A stretch of 64,000 bases of DNA. Source: Pseudomonas sp. PH1b (GTDB taxonomy: Bacteria > Pseudomonadota > Gammaproteobacteria > Pseudomonadales > Pseudomonadaceae). Of the stretch, positions 7,644-15,449 are shown piece after piece. The stretch lies in the NCBI RefSeq assembly GCF_000633395.1, contig NZ_AYMU01000009.1:1-64000 (forward strand), written 5' to 3'. The notes beneath the pieces were generated by a model. The model saw nothing but the letters and a program-made list of their open reading frames with translations. It did not search any database and had not been told where the DNA came from. Each line of letters begins with the position of its first letter. Position 1 is the stretch's first letter. A program made the position numbers and the translations under genes.

Positions 7644-8516
7644 ATGTCCCTGACTGAAGTCCTGACCCTTTACCCCATGGCATTCGTGGCCTCGGCCCTG
7701 GTGCTGGGGCTGATCGTCGGCAGTTTTCTCAATGTGCTGGTCTGGCGCCTGCCGAAGATGCTCGAGCGTGATTGGCGCGCCCAGGCCCTCGAAGTACTGG
7801 GCCTGGCGCCTGAACCGCCGAGCGCGCCCTACAACCTGATGCAGCCCCACTCCCAGTGCCCCCACTGCGCGCAGCCGATTCGCCCCTGGGAGAACATTCC
7901 ACTGCTCAGTTACCTGTGGTTGCGTGGCCGTTGCGCGCACTGCAAGGCCGGCATCAGCCCGCGCTATCCGCTGACCGAACTGGCCTGCGGCCTGATCTCG
8001 GCATTAGTGGCCTGGCATTTCGGCTTCGGCTGGCCCGCAGGCCTGTTGCTGGTGCTCAGTTGGGGGCTGCTGGCCATGAGCCTGATCGACGCCGATCACC
8101 AACTGTTGCCGGACGTGCTGGTCTTGCCGCTGCTCTGGCTGGGGTTGATCGTCAACAGTTTCGGTTTGTTGGCCAGCCTTGGCGACGCCTTGTGGGGAGC
8201 AGTGCTCGGCTACCTGTTCCTGTGGTCGGTGTTCTGGCTGTTCAAGCTGCTGACCGGCAAGGACGGCATGGGCCACGGTGACTTCAAGCTGCTGGCGTTG
8301 CTCGGCGCCTGGGGCGGCTGGCAGATTCTGCCGCTGACCTTGCTCCTGTCATCCCTGGTGGGCGCCATCCTCGGCACCGTCATGCTGCGCCTGCGCCAGG
8401 AAAAGACCTCGACCCCGATCCCCTTTGGGCCCTTTCTGACTATTGCCGGCTGGATTGCCATGCTCTGGGGTGGTCAAATAACCGACTTCTATTTGCAGTT
8501 TGTCGGTTTCCAATGA
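7644..8516 (+). CDS. pilD: Prepilin peptidase / N-methyltransferase PilD
   Basis: A 290-residue inner-membrane aspartic protease. It cleaves type IV prepilins and type II secretion pseudopilins at Gly-Phe and methylates the new N-terminus. The cytoplasmic N-terminal domain shows the two zinc-type pairs CPHC and CAHC (about residues 72-100). The catalytic aspartates are visible in SLIDADHQLLPD and in the GxGD-type motif MGHGDFKLL. About seven further hydrophobic segments follow. It starts 2 bp after pilC and its stop overlaps the coaE start (ATGA). It would process the pilA and minor pilin products encoded in this window. Confidence 0.95.
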   Translation: MSLTEVLTLYPMAFVASALVLGLIVGSFLNVLVWRLPKMLERDWRAQALEVLGLAPEPPSAPYNLMQPHSQCPHCAQPIRPWENIPLLSYLWLRGRCAHCKAGISPRYPLTELACGLISALVAWHFGFGWPAGLLLVLSWGLLAMSLIDADHQLLPDVLVLPLLWLGLIVNSFGLLASLGDALWGAVLGYLFLWSVFWLFKLLTGKDGMGHGDFKLLALLGAWGGWQILPLTLLLSSLVGAILGTVMLRLRQEKTSTPIPFGPFLTIAGWIAMLWGGQITDFYLQFVGFQ

Positions 8517-9136
8517 CTCGCTCCGTTGTTACACCCTGGACCCTCGGCCTCACTGGCGGCATTGGCAGCGGCAAAAGCGCTGCCGCCCAGCACTTCATCG
8601 ACCTTGGGGTGCATGTGATCGATGCCGATCACGCTGCCCGCTGGGTGGTGGAACCTGGCCGCCCGGCCCTGGAGCAGATTGCCCGGCACTTCGGTGACGG
8701 CGTGCTGCAAGCCGATGGTCAGCTGGACCGTGCGGCCTTGCGCAAGCTGATCTTCGAAGTCCCCGAGCAGCGCCGCTGGCTGGAAGCCCTGCTGCATCCG
8801 TTGATTGCCGAAGAAATCGTCAACCACCTGGCCCGCGCCGAGTCGCCCTACGCGATCCTGGTGTCGCCCCTGCTGATCGAATCCGGCCAGTCGCGCATGA
8901 CCCAGCGGATCCTGGTGATCGATGTGCCGCAACAATTGCAGATCGAGCGTACCCTGCAACGCGACCAGATCAGCGAACAGCAGGTCCAGGCCATTCTCCA
9001 GGCCCAGGCCAGCCGAGAAGAGCGCCTGCGCCATGCCGACGATGTGCTGGTCAACGACCGCGACCACGCCTGGTTGCGCAGCGAGGTCGAACGCCTGCAT
9101 CACTTTTACCTAACTTTGCGTGGAGGCCAGTCATGA
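8513..9136 (+). CDS. coaE: Dephospho-CoA kinase
   Basis: A 207-residue cytoplasmic kinase for the last step of coenzyme A synthesis (ATP + dephospho-CoA to CoA). The P-loop is GLTGGIGSGKSAAA near residue 13-25. The conserved DADHAARWVVEPG and HPLIAEEI segments follow. It overlaps pilD by 4 bp and yacG by 4 bp, so these genes are almost certainly translationally coupled, an arrangement conserved in pseudomonads. Confidence 0.95.
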   Translation: MTRSVVTPWTLGLTGGIGSGKSAAAQHFIDLGVHVIDADHAARWVVEPGRPALEQIARHFGDGVLQADGQLDRAALRKLIFEVPEQRRWLEALLHPLIAEEIVNHLARAESPYAILVSPLLIESGQSRMTQRILVIDVPQQLQIERTLQRDQISEQQVQAILQAQASREERLRHADDVLVNDRDHAWLRSEVERLHHFYLTLRGGQS

Positions 9137-9336
9137 GCCAACCCTTGACCGTCGAATGCCCAACCTGTGGCGCCCCTGTGGAATGGAATGCAGCCAACCT
9201 CAACCGGCCGTTCTGCTCCGACCGCTGCAAGCTGATCGACCTGGGGGCCTGGGCCGCCGAGGAACACAAGATTCCGGTAAGCCCGGATGCCGAGGATGAC
9301 CTGTTCTCGGAAGAACTGCCGCCCCGCGCCCACTAA
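9133..9336 (+). CDS. yacG: DNA gyrase inhibitor YacG (zinc-binding)
   Basis: A 67-residue protein with the YacG treble-clef zinc site: CPTCGAP near the N-terminus and FCSDRCK about 20 residues later. LIDLGAWAAEEHKIP follows, the hallmark segment of the family. E. coli YacG binds GyrB and inhibits gyrase. Length is usual for the family. It is the last gene of the pilC-pilD-coaE-yacG run. Confidence 0.93.
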   Translation: MSQPLTVECPTCGAPVEWNAANLNRPFCSDRCKLIDLGAWAAEEHKIPVSPDAEDDLFSEELPPRAH

Positions 9337-9355
9337 GGGCGTCACCCGGCGCCGG

Positions 9356-9571
9356 TCAGGGCCGCATGAAGCTGTAGTCCTGATCGTCGTCGAGGTTCTC
9401 CGCAAGAAACTGCAACTCGTCCGCCAAGTCCTCGATGCTGCGTACGCTCTTGCTCTGCTGCACCACCGCGCTGAGCAGGGCACGCAGGCTCAACCCCGGT
9501 TCAAACCCTTCCTGCTGGGCGTTATGCAGGCTGTCGCGCACTTCCTGTCGAGCCCACTGGTAGACACTCAT
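9356..9571 (-). CDS. Small conserved hypothetical protein
   Basis: A 71-residue protein starting MSVYQWARQEVRDSLHNAQQ, predicted helical and acidic at the C-terminus (LAENLDDDQDYSFMRP). I do not know its function; a gene of this kind follows yacG in other pseudomonads. The ATG at 9571 is preferred over one ten codons upstream because GGGAG lies eight bases before it. It is convergent with yacG. Confidence 0.6.
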   Translation of the reverse strand: MSVYQWARQEVRDSLHNAQQEGFEPGLSLRALLSAVVQQSKSVRSIEDLADELQFLAENLDDDQDYSFMRP

Positions 9572-9634
9572 GACCGCACTCCCAAGATTTTTGCCGAGCA
9601 TGCAGCGCGCTCGAAAGCTCGGGATTGATATGGA

Positions 9635-10324
9635 TCAAGGACGCCGATCCTCGTCTTTCCAGGGTGCCGAGAGGTAGCGGGTGCGATTGAAGGTTTCCAG
9701 CCATTCCGGGCAGAACACCACCAGCGCGCTGATCACCATGCCGTTGATGAACGCCTCGGGGAAAATGATCATCCACAGGTAGCCGACAAAATCCTCCAGC
9801 CATTCGGGCATGGCAAAGCGCTCGTCGATCCACAGCAACCCCAGGCCGCAAAGCAGGCACAGCAGTGCCGACAGTGCCGCGGCAAAGAACCCGGAACAGA
9901 AGATGTACACGAAGGGGTTGCGCGGCTGTGCCCGCTCCACCAGCCAGGCACAGCCCTCGGTCACCGCCACCGGCAACAGGATCAGCAACACGCCATTGAC
10001 CCCCAACGCCGCCAGATCCTGGCGTCCCAGGGCCAGCAGCCCCAGTTGTGCCGTCAGCCCGCCAACGATTGCCAGCGGCCAGTCCAGCAGCAGGGTCACT
10101 GCGGTCATGCCAATGAAGTGATAGGACACCCCGGTATCGAAGTCCCGCCGCACCAGCCATAGCAGAAACAGGGCGAACACGGTCCCGAACAGCAAGTGTT
10201 GCCGGCGACTGTCGGTGAACAGTTCGACCCAGGGCGCCCGCAGCACCGCCCAGATCAGCACCGGCACATAGAGCAACCAGCCGATGCTCAGGCTTTGCGG
10301 CGACAGCAACGCCGAGCTGATCAT
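9635..10324 (-). CDS. Energy-coupling-factor-type permease (CbiM-like membrane protein)
   Basis: A 229-residue protein with six to seven hydrophobic helices, resembling the CbiM/ECF permease family (YHFIGMTAVTLLLDWPLAIVGGL, LGVNGVLLILLPVAVTEG). Classic CbiM begins with an MHIPDG metal-binding N-terminus. That motif is absent here (MISSALLSPQSL), and no ECF ATPase is nearby, so substrate and partners are unknown. The ATG overlaps the stop of the next upstream gene by four bases (ATGA), indicating a two-gene operon. Confidence 0.7.
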   Translation of the reverse strand: MISSALLSPQSLSIGWLLYVPVLIWAVLRAPWVELFTDSRRQHLLFGTVFALFLLWLVRRDFDTGVSYHFIGMTAVTLLLDWPLAIVGGLTAQLGLLALGRQDLAALGVNGVLLILLPVAVTEGCAWLVERAQPRNPFVYIFCSGFFAAALSALLCLLCGLGLLWIDERFAMPEWLEDFVGYLWMIIFPEAFINGMVISALVVFCPEWLETFNRTRYLSAPWKDEDRRP

Positions 10325-10788
10325 GGCTGAAGCCGCTCCAGCGCCTCGGCCAGTTGCCCGGCGGTGGAATACTCCTGCCGAGAGACCAGGCGGCCGTCCT
10401 GCAGTTGCAACCACAGGACCTTGTCATCGGCTGCGGGGTAACGCGGGGCCACACGGCCGTCGCGATCGAGCATCACCCGGTAGGGATAGTCGCGCATGGC
10501 CGGTACCGCGAAGAGCTTGGCAATCAGTGTCGGCATGCGTTGGATATCCGCGACAAAGACTCCGTGGCGCGCCTGCAGATAGCCTTCGGGCTGGTCCTTG
10601 AGTGCGGCATTCACCACCTTGGCCGCGTCCATGCTGCGTGCCACCAACAGCACCTGGGTCTGGGAGTCGAGGCTGTAGGCCTGGTCGAACTGATCCAGCA
10701 AGGTCCAGGGCGCCAGACGCTCGCCAACCTCGAGGGCCTGGACCCACAACGGCAACAGGCCCAGCAACAGAATTGACCAGCGCTTCAC
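10321..10788 (-). CDS. Periplasmic protein with redoxin-like fold, no Cys pair
   Basis: A 155-residue exported protein with a signal peptide (KRWSILLLGLLPLWVQA, cleavage near residue 18). The pattern ALEVGERLAPWTLLDQFDQAYSLDSQTQVLLVA resembles the start of redoxin/thioredoxin-like domains. However, the position of the usual CxxC reads RSMDAAK, so it is not a redox enzyme. GTG at 10788 is preferred because AAGGAG lies seven bases upstream. It is coupled to the downstream permease gene by a 4-bp overlap. Function unknown. Confidence 0.6.
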   Translation of the reverse strand: MKRWSILLLGLLPLWVQALEVGERLAPWTLLDQFDQAYSLDSQTQVLLVARSMDAAKVVNAALKDQPEGYLQARHGVFVADIQRMPTLIAKLFAVPAMRDYPYRVMLDRDGRVAPRYPAADDKVLWLQLQDGRLVSRQEYSTAGQLAEALERLQP

Positions 10789-10922
10789 GGCACACTCCTT
10801 ATTGATCGATTGGACGGCGAACAGTCTACACCGCCCGTTGGCAGGCTCCAGCAAGGGGGACCAGGAGTCCCTGGAAGGTTTTTCCTGGCCCGTGGTATTT
10901 AAGGTCATATTTGAGCGCTAAG

Positions 10923-11561
10923 ATGGATCGTATGGATGACTCAGATTTTTTGCGCCTGCTTACCATCCAGGCCGAACAAGCCAACGCGTTTCTGTCCAAT
11001 GCCCGCAAATGGGAGCGTGAGCGTTGGGTCTGCCAGCGCCTGCTGCAGGGGCTGAACATCCCCTACCGCAATGACGAGTTCACCGCCGCCGGCCAGGAGC
11101 CGCCGGATGTGTTGTTTCGCGACGCCAGCTTCGAAGTGTTTTTTGTTCTCGATGAAGGCCGACGCCTCAACGATGAATGGCGCGACGAACTGCAACGCAG
11201 GCGCAGTGCGTTCTCCCTGAGCCAGTTGGTGCGGCGCGAGGCCAAGCCCAAGCGCATCCCGGCCAACGAACTGCTCCTGCGCCTGGCGCCGACCCTGCGC
11301 AAGAAGGCCCATAACTACAAGGAGCGGGGCATGAACCTAGGCGAGCTGGACATCATCGCCTTTGCCGCCCTCAAACGCGAAGTGCTGGACCTCAACAGCC
11401 ACTTCCCGCCCCCTACCGAATACCTGCGCCAGGGCTGGCGCTCGCTGTCCCTGGTGGGACCGACCTTCGCCCGCGTGCTGTTCGCCCATCCGGATGCACC
11501 GGAGTTCCTGCGCAGCAACCTGGGGCGCAGCATCCTCTTCGACGTGGGCATCAGCCTGTAG
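10923..11561 (+). CDS. DUF1780 domain protein
   Basis: A 212-residue soluble protein of a Pseudomonas-typical family of unknown function (DUF1780), recognised from FLRLLTIQAEQANAFLSNARKWERERWVCQRLLQ and LRQGWRSLSLVGPTFARVLFA. The fold of this family is reported to be endonuclease-like, but no activity is claimed here. The start is uncertain between ATGs at 10923 and 10932 and a TTG at 10911. It is divergent from the redoxin-like gene. Confidence 0.75.
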   Translation: MDRMDDSDFLRLLTIQAEQANAFLSNARKWERERWVCQRLLQGLNIPYRNDEFTAAGQEPPDVLFRDASFEVFFVLDEGRRLNDEWRDELQRRRSAFSLSQLVRREAKPKRIPANELLLRLAPTLRKKAHNYKERGMNLGELDIIAFAALKREVLDLNSHFPPPTEYLRQGWRSLSLVGPTFARVLFAHPDAPEFLRSNLGRSILFDVGISL

Positions 11562-11749
11562 ACACGCACCATTCCCCTTTCGTGGGCATGGCGCAATCGG
11601 TCCGGCAATGGTAAAAAAGCGCTTGCCTGCCAAGGTCCGGAGCTCATCAGCGAGCGCCACGCGGCAGCGGCTATGCTGCGTTGCAAGTGCAGACAATACT
11701 GCGCTGTAACATTCCTTCGAGTTGCAACGTCTACCTGACGAGGCCTTTT

Positions 11750-11923
11750 ATGAGCAGCCGCCTGAACCCCGACGACCAACGCCATGTCGAAGAATACCTG
11801 CAACTGCCCCAGCACCGAGTCGAGCGCCGGCCCTTCCGGCCGTGGATGCTCCTTGTGGTGGTGGTCGTGGTGACGGTCGCCCTGGGCCTGTTGAGCCGTT
11901 TTATCAGTTACCTGACGCTATGA
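11750..11923 (+). CDS. DUF3094 small membrane protein
   Basis: A 57-residue protein: a charged N-terminal half (MSSRLNPDDQRHVEEYLQLPQHRVERRPFRPW) and one C-terminal transmembrane helix (MLLVVVVVVTVALGLLSRFI). It matches the short DUF3094 family found next to ndh in pseudomonads. The ATG is preceded by ACGAGG. Function unknown. It lies 60 bp before ndh and may share its transcript. Confidence 0.75.
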   Translation: MSSRLNPDDQRHVEEYLQLPQHRVERRPFRPWMLLVVVVVVTVALGLLSRFISYLTL

Positions 11924-11983
11924 GCTGCTTCGCGCTCGCTCGGTTGACTGCCCCGATTTCTTTTAGCCTTGCGAGATATCCCC

Positions 11984-13282
11984 ATGACTCATCGTATTGT
12001 CATCGTTGGCGGCGGCGCCGGCGGCCTGGAGTTGGCGACCCGCCTGGGTAAGACCCTGGGCAAGCGCGGCACCGCCAGTGTGATGCTGGTGGACGCCAAC
12101 CTGACCCACATCTGGAAACCGCTGCTGCATGAAGTGGCTGCCGGCTCACTGAACTCCTCCGAAGACGAACTCAACTACGTCGCCCAGGCAAAATGGAACC
12201 ACTTCGAGTTCCAACTGGGCCGCATGAGCGGGCTCGATCGTCAACAGAAGAAGATCCAGCTGGCTGCCACCTACGACGAAGAAGGGGTGGAACTGTTGCC
12301 GGCTCGCGAGCTGGGCTACGACACCCTGGTGATCGCCGTGGGCAGCACCACCAACGACTTCGGCACCCAGGGCGCGGCCCAGCACTGCCTGTTCCTCGAC
12401 ACCCGCAAGCAGGCCGAGCGTTTCCATCAGCAACTGCTCAACCACTACCTGCGCGCTCACGCCGGGCAGAGCGATGCGGTGGAGCAGATCAGCGTGGCCA
12501 TCGTCGGCGCCGGTGCCACCGGTGTGGAACTGGCAGCGGAGCTGCACAACGCAGCCCACGAACTGGCCGCCTACGGCCTGGACCGGATCCTCCCGGAGAA
12601 CATGCACATCACCCTCATCGAAGCCGGCCCCCGGGTGTTGCCAGCACTGCCCGAGCGCATCAGCGGGCCAGTGCACAAGACCCTGGAAAAGCTTGGGGTC
12701 AAGGTCCTGACCAACGCCTCGGTCAGCGAAGTGACCGCCGACAGCCTGATTACCGCCGATGGCCAGACCATCCCCGCCAGCCTCAAGGTGTGGGCCGCGG
12801 GTATCCGTGCGCCGGGCTTTCTCAAGGACATCGACGGCCTGGAAACCAACCGCATCAACCAGCTCCAGGTATTGCCGACCCTGCAGACTACCCGCGATGA
12901 AAGCATCTTCGCCTTCGGCGACTGCGCCGCGTGCCCGCAACCGGGCAGCGATCGCAACGTGCCGCCACGGGCCCAGGCCGCGCATCAGCAAGCCTCGCTG
13001 CTGGCCAAGTCACTGAAGCTGCGTATCGAAGGCAAGGACCTGCCGACCTACAAGTACACCGACTACGGGTCCTTGATCTCGCTGTCGCGCTTCTCGGCGG
13101 TGGGCAACCTGATGGGCAACCTCACCGGCAGCGTGATGCTCGAAGGCTGGCTGGCGCGGATGTTCTACATCTCCCTGTACCGCATGCACCAGATGGCGCT
13201 GTATGGGGTGTTCCGCACGGCCATGCTGATGCTCGGCAGCCGGATCGGGCGAGGCACCGACCCACGCCTGAAGCTGCACTAA
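11984..13282 (+). CDS. ndh: Type II NADH dehydrogenase
   Basis: A 432-residue non-proton-pumping NADH:quinone oxidoreductase at the inner membrane. It shows two dinucleotide-binding folds: FAD site IVIVGGGAGGLELATRLG at the N-terminus and NADH site VAIVGAGATGVELAAEL near residue 170. It also has FAFGDCAACPQ near 310 and an amphipathic C-terminal membrane-binding region. Start MTHRI has GCGAG nine bases upstream. A 9-bp inverted repeat (13297-13305 / 13321-13329) follows the stop. Confidence 0.92.
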   Translation: MTHRIVIVGGGAGGLELATRLGKTLGKRGTASVMLVDANLTHIWKPLLHEVAAGSLNSSEDELNYVAQAKWNHFEFQLGRMSGLDRQQKKIQLAATYDEEGVELLPARELGYDTLVIAVGSTTNDFGTQGAAQHCLFLDTRKQAERFHQQLLNHYLRAHAGQSDAVEQISVAIVGAGATGVELAAELHNAAHELAAYGLDRILPENMHITLIEAGPRVLPALPERISGPVHKTLEKLGVKVLTNASVSEVTADSLITADGQTIPASLKVWAAGIRAPGFLKDIDGLETNRINQLQVLPTLQTTRDESIFAFGDCAACPQPGSDRNVPPRAQAAHQQASLLAKSLKLRIEGKDLPTYKYTDYGSLISLSRFSAVGNLMGNLTGSVMLEGWLARMFYISLYRMHQMALYGVFRTAMLMLGSRIGRGTDPRLKLH

Positions 13283-13296
13283 GCACCTGAAACCAG

Positions 13297-13329
13297 TACG
13301 CCCCGGCAACCAGGATCACGCGGGGCGTA
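13297..13329. terminator. Possible weak terminator between ndh and the hydrolase gene
   Basis: A 9-bp inverted repeat TACGCCCCG / CGGGGCGTA with a 15-base loop lies between two convergent genes. There is no strong T run, so terminator function is only possible. Confidence 0.4.
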
Positions 13330-13362
13330 TTGGCCGTCGAGCGAAATCGCCGAGAGATGCAC

Positions 13363-14265
13363 CTACAGGCAATCGTCCAGGAAGCCCACCACGGTGCCCA
13401 TGCAGGCAACCCGCTCCTCGACATGAGGCATGTGGCTTGAATGTTCGAACAGCGCCCAGCGGATATCCGGTATTTTTTCCAGATAGGGCCTGAGCACTGT
13501 TGGGGTCGCCTCATCGTAGCGTCCGGAGATCAGCAGAGTCGGCACCTTGATGCGTTGCAGGCGCTCGACAATGCTCCAGTCCTCCAGGTTGGCCAACAGC
13601 GGGAAACTCTCGGCCCGATGGGCCTCATTGCCCCTCTCACCGGCGCCCTGTCCTCTGGCGAACATGCGCGTCACCTCCTCAGGCCATGGCCGAAGCCTGC
13701 AGACGTGCCGCTCGAAATAGACCTGCATCGCCTGCACATACTCCACACTGCGCAGTGACCCTGCCTGTTCATGGCGAACCAGCGTCTGCTGAACCTCTTC
13801 CGGCAAGGCCTCACGCAATCCCTGGGTCTGCTCGGTCCAGGTGCGCCAATCGGCAGGTGCATTGGCAATGATCAGGGCACGCAGGCCAGCGGGAGCCAAT
13901 ACTGCATGCTCACTGGCCAACGCGCCTCCCCAGGAATGCCCGAGCAGTGCGTAATCGTCACTGATGCGCAAGTGATCCAGGAGATTGTCCAACTCCTCGA
14001 GAAACAGCCCGACCGTCCAGAAATCCGCGGACCTATCCAGCGGATGAGTGGAATAACCGCTACCCAGGTGATCGAACTGAATGATTGCCCGCCCACTGGC
14101 GGCCACATCCTTGAAGGCATCCACCGTGTCATACGTGCAGCCCGGACCACCGTGGAGAATCACCAGAGGCGTGAGGCCGTTTTGCAGGTCTCCCGTGACC
14201 CGGTACCAGGTCCTGTAGGCGCCGAAGGAGGCATAGCCGTCCTTTGGTGGTTTGCTTGGATTCAT
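13363..14265 (-). CDS. Proline iminopeptidase-family alpha/beta hydrolase (PIP)
   Basis: A 300-residue serine hydrolase. Visible are the oxyanion loop LHGGPGCTYD, the nucleophile elbow LLGHSWGG (Ser), a later Asp in SGRYDEATP, and the catalytic His in FEHSSHMPHVEE. These are the features of the proline-iminopeptidase (peptidase S33) group. ATG at 14265 is preferred because GGGAG lies upstream. It follows the luxR-type gene in the same direction with a 93-bp gap. Genes of this type (pip) sit beside LuxR solos of the OryR/XccR/PsoR subfamily, where they are regulatory targets induced by plant compounds. That role here is inferred. Confidence 0.82.
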   Translation of the reverse strand: MNPSKPPKDGYASFGAYRTWYRVTGDLQNGLTPLVILHGGPGCTYDTVDAFKDVAASGRAIIQFDHLGSGYSTHPLDRSADFWTVGLFLEELDNLLDHLRISDDYALLGHSWGGALASEHAVLAPAGLRALIIANAPADWRTWTEQTQGLREALPEEVQQTLVRHEQAGSLRSVEYVQAMQVYFERHVCRLRPWPEEVTRMFARGQGAGERGNEAHRAESFPLLANLEDWSIVERLQRIKVPTLLISGRYDEATPTVLRPYLEKIPDIRWALFEHSSHMPHVEERVACMGTVVGFLDDCL

Positions 14266-14358
14266 TGCACATCGCTCCCTGATTGCGATCACCCTGTGTC
14301 GTTCGATCTTTTGTCCTGTGCCCAGCATCCCCCTTGGGGAGCGCCGGCGGTGCTTGCC

Positions 14359-15117
14359 TCAGTTGTCCAGCAAGCGATAGTGGACCGCCCGAACCACGGC
14401 CTGGACCCGGTTCTTCGCGCCCAGCTTGTGCATCGCGGATGTCAGATGCAGATTGATCGTGGCCACCGAACGCTGCAGACGTTCGGCAATGTGTGCTGAG
14501 GTCATGCCCTCGGCAGCCCATTTCAGGCATTCGCGCTCACGCCGGGTCAGATGAACCGGATAGCCGCGAAGGCTTTTACTGAGCTGTGGATAGAGGTGTT
14601 CCTGCAGCGCATGCGAAAGAAGTGTGAAGTGGCTCAGAGCCTGTTGCAGGTCACCCAGGGCGACCCGGGTACTGCCTGAACGCAAGCCGGTCAGGCTGGC
14701 AAAACCACCCCGAGGCAGGTGGATCGGCACCGTCATCCCGTGAGCCATCTGGTGATGCTGCAGGTAACTCGATACAGGATCGTGTTGCTGCCCCATGACC
14801 TGACGCAAGACCGTGGGCGCTTTGGGTTTATAGGACCAGATAAAGGGTGAAGTGCTGTCCAGCGCGACCTGCTGAACCGGGTCGATATGGTAATAGCCCT
14901 CATCGCACCAGAGCTCCAGCCAGTCCCTGGGGGTATTGCAGACCATGGCGCTGGGAATGATCAGCTCGCCCTCATGATCGAAGGGCACCGGGCTGTAGTC
15001 GTAGACCAAGGCATCGAACCCCAGCTCCGAGGCCAGTGCCATGGTCCCCGTCATCCGTTCGTGCACGGTGTTTCCGAGAATCAGCTGGGCGTTTACGTCC
15101 GCGAGCCTGCTCTGCAT
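14359..15117 (-). CDS. psoR: LuxR-family solo regulator, PsoR/OryR type
   Basis: A 252-residue quorum-sensing-type regulator. The N-terminal autoinducer-binding domain is about residues 20-170; the C-terminal HTH is about 185-250 (LTRRERECLKWAAEGMTSAHIAERLQRSVATINLHLTSAMHKLGAKNRVQAV). In the binding pocket the stretch DWLELWCDEGYYHIDPV keeps the positions equivalent to TraR Trp57, Asp70 and Pro71, but has Trp where Tyr61 is expected; Trp85 is kept (SPFIW). A Trp at position 61 and an adjacent pip gene are hallmarks of the plant-responsive LuxR solos. No luxI-type synthase is in the window. The symbol is given from context and the substitution; orthology needs alignment. A lux-box-like element lies 79 bp upstream. 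Confidence 0.8.
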   Translation of the reverse strand: MQSRLADVNAQLILGNTVHERMTGTMALASELGFDALVYDYSPVPFDHEGELIIPSAMVCNTPRDWLELWCDEGYYHIDPVQQVALDSTSPFIWSYKPKAPTVLRQVMGQQHDPVSSYLQHHQMAHGMTVPIHLPRGGFASLTGLRSGSTRVALGDLQQALSHFTLLSHALQEHLYPQLSKSLRGYPVHLTRRERECLKWAAEGMTSAHIAERLQRSVATINLHLTSAMHKLGAKNRVQAVVRAVHYRLLDN

Positions 15118-15449
15118 CCTTTGCGTTTCCTTACTGTCCGATCCTTAACAGTTGGCGCCTAGAATGCCACGCTCACCGGCAACGGGCCAGGCAAAACCTA
15201 TAAGAACTACTAGGTTTGGCGACACCCCCATCTCGACGCTGGCCGCGGGACACCTCTTGGCACAGCATCGCCCCTTCCCCGCTTGCCCCGTCCCTGTCCC
15301 TGTCCAATGGCTCGGCACAAACAGCGCTGCTGGCCATCCCAAGGTCGGTAGCACATATGCCTGCCTGTCCCTGATCTGCTCGAATGCAGTGTCATGCCCC
15401 GCCCATGTGCGGCGCCGTGCATCGCTCATTGCAGACAAGGACACATGCC
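15118..15449. other. psoR-creatinase divergent intergenic region
   Basis: The 332 bp carry the lux-box-like element and must contain promoters for both divergent genes. The creatinase ATG has AAGGA eight bases upstream. No convincing sigma-70 or sigma-54 pair was found by eye, and no coding frame. Confidence 0.5.
15196..15215. promoter_or_regulatory. Lux-box-like element between psoR and the creatinase gene
   Basis: ACCTATAAGAACTACTAGGT fits the general lux-box form NNCT-N12-AGNN exactly and shares 13 of 20 bases with the classical Vibrio fischeri lux box. The flanking bases extend the dyad (AAACCTA / TAGGTTT). It lies 79 bp before psoR and 235 bp before the creatinase start, so autoregulation of psoR-pip is the simplest reading. 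Confidence 0.65.

Noticed and set aside
14266..14358. Lux box between psoR and pip
   Set aside because: CACAGG occurs twice as a direct repeat but nothing fits NNCT-N12-AGNN; the only fitting site is upstream of psoR.
15260..15330. Sigma-54 promoter for creatinase
   Set aside because: TGGCAC-like strings occur but the -12 GC is at the wrong distance or the -12 element is poor.
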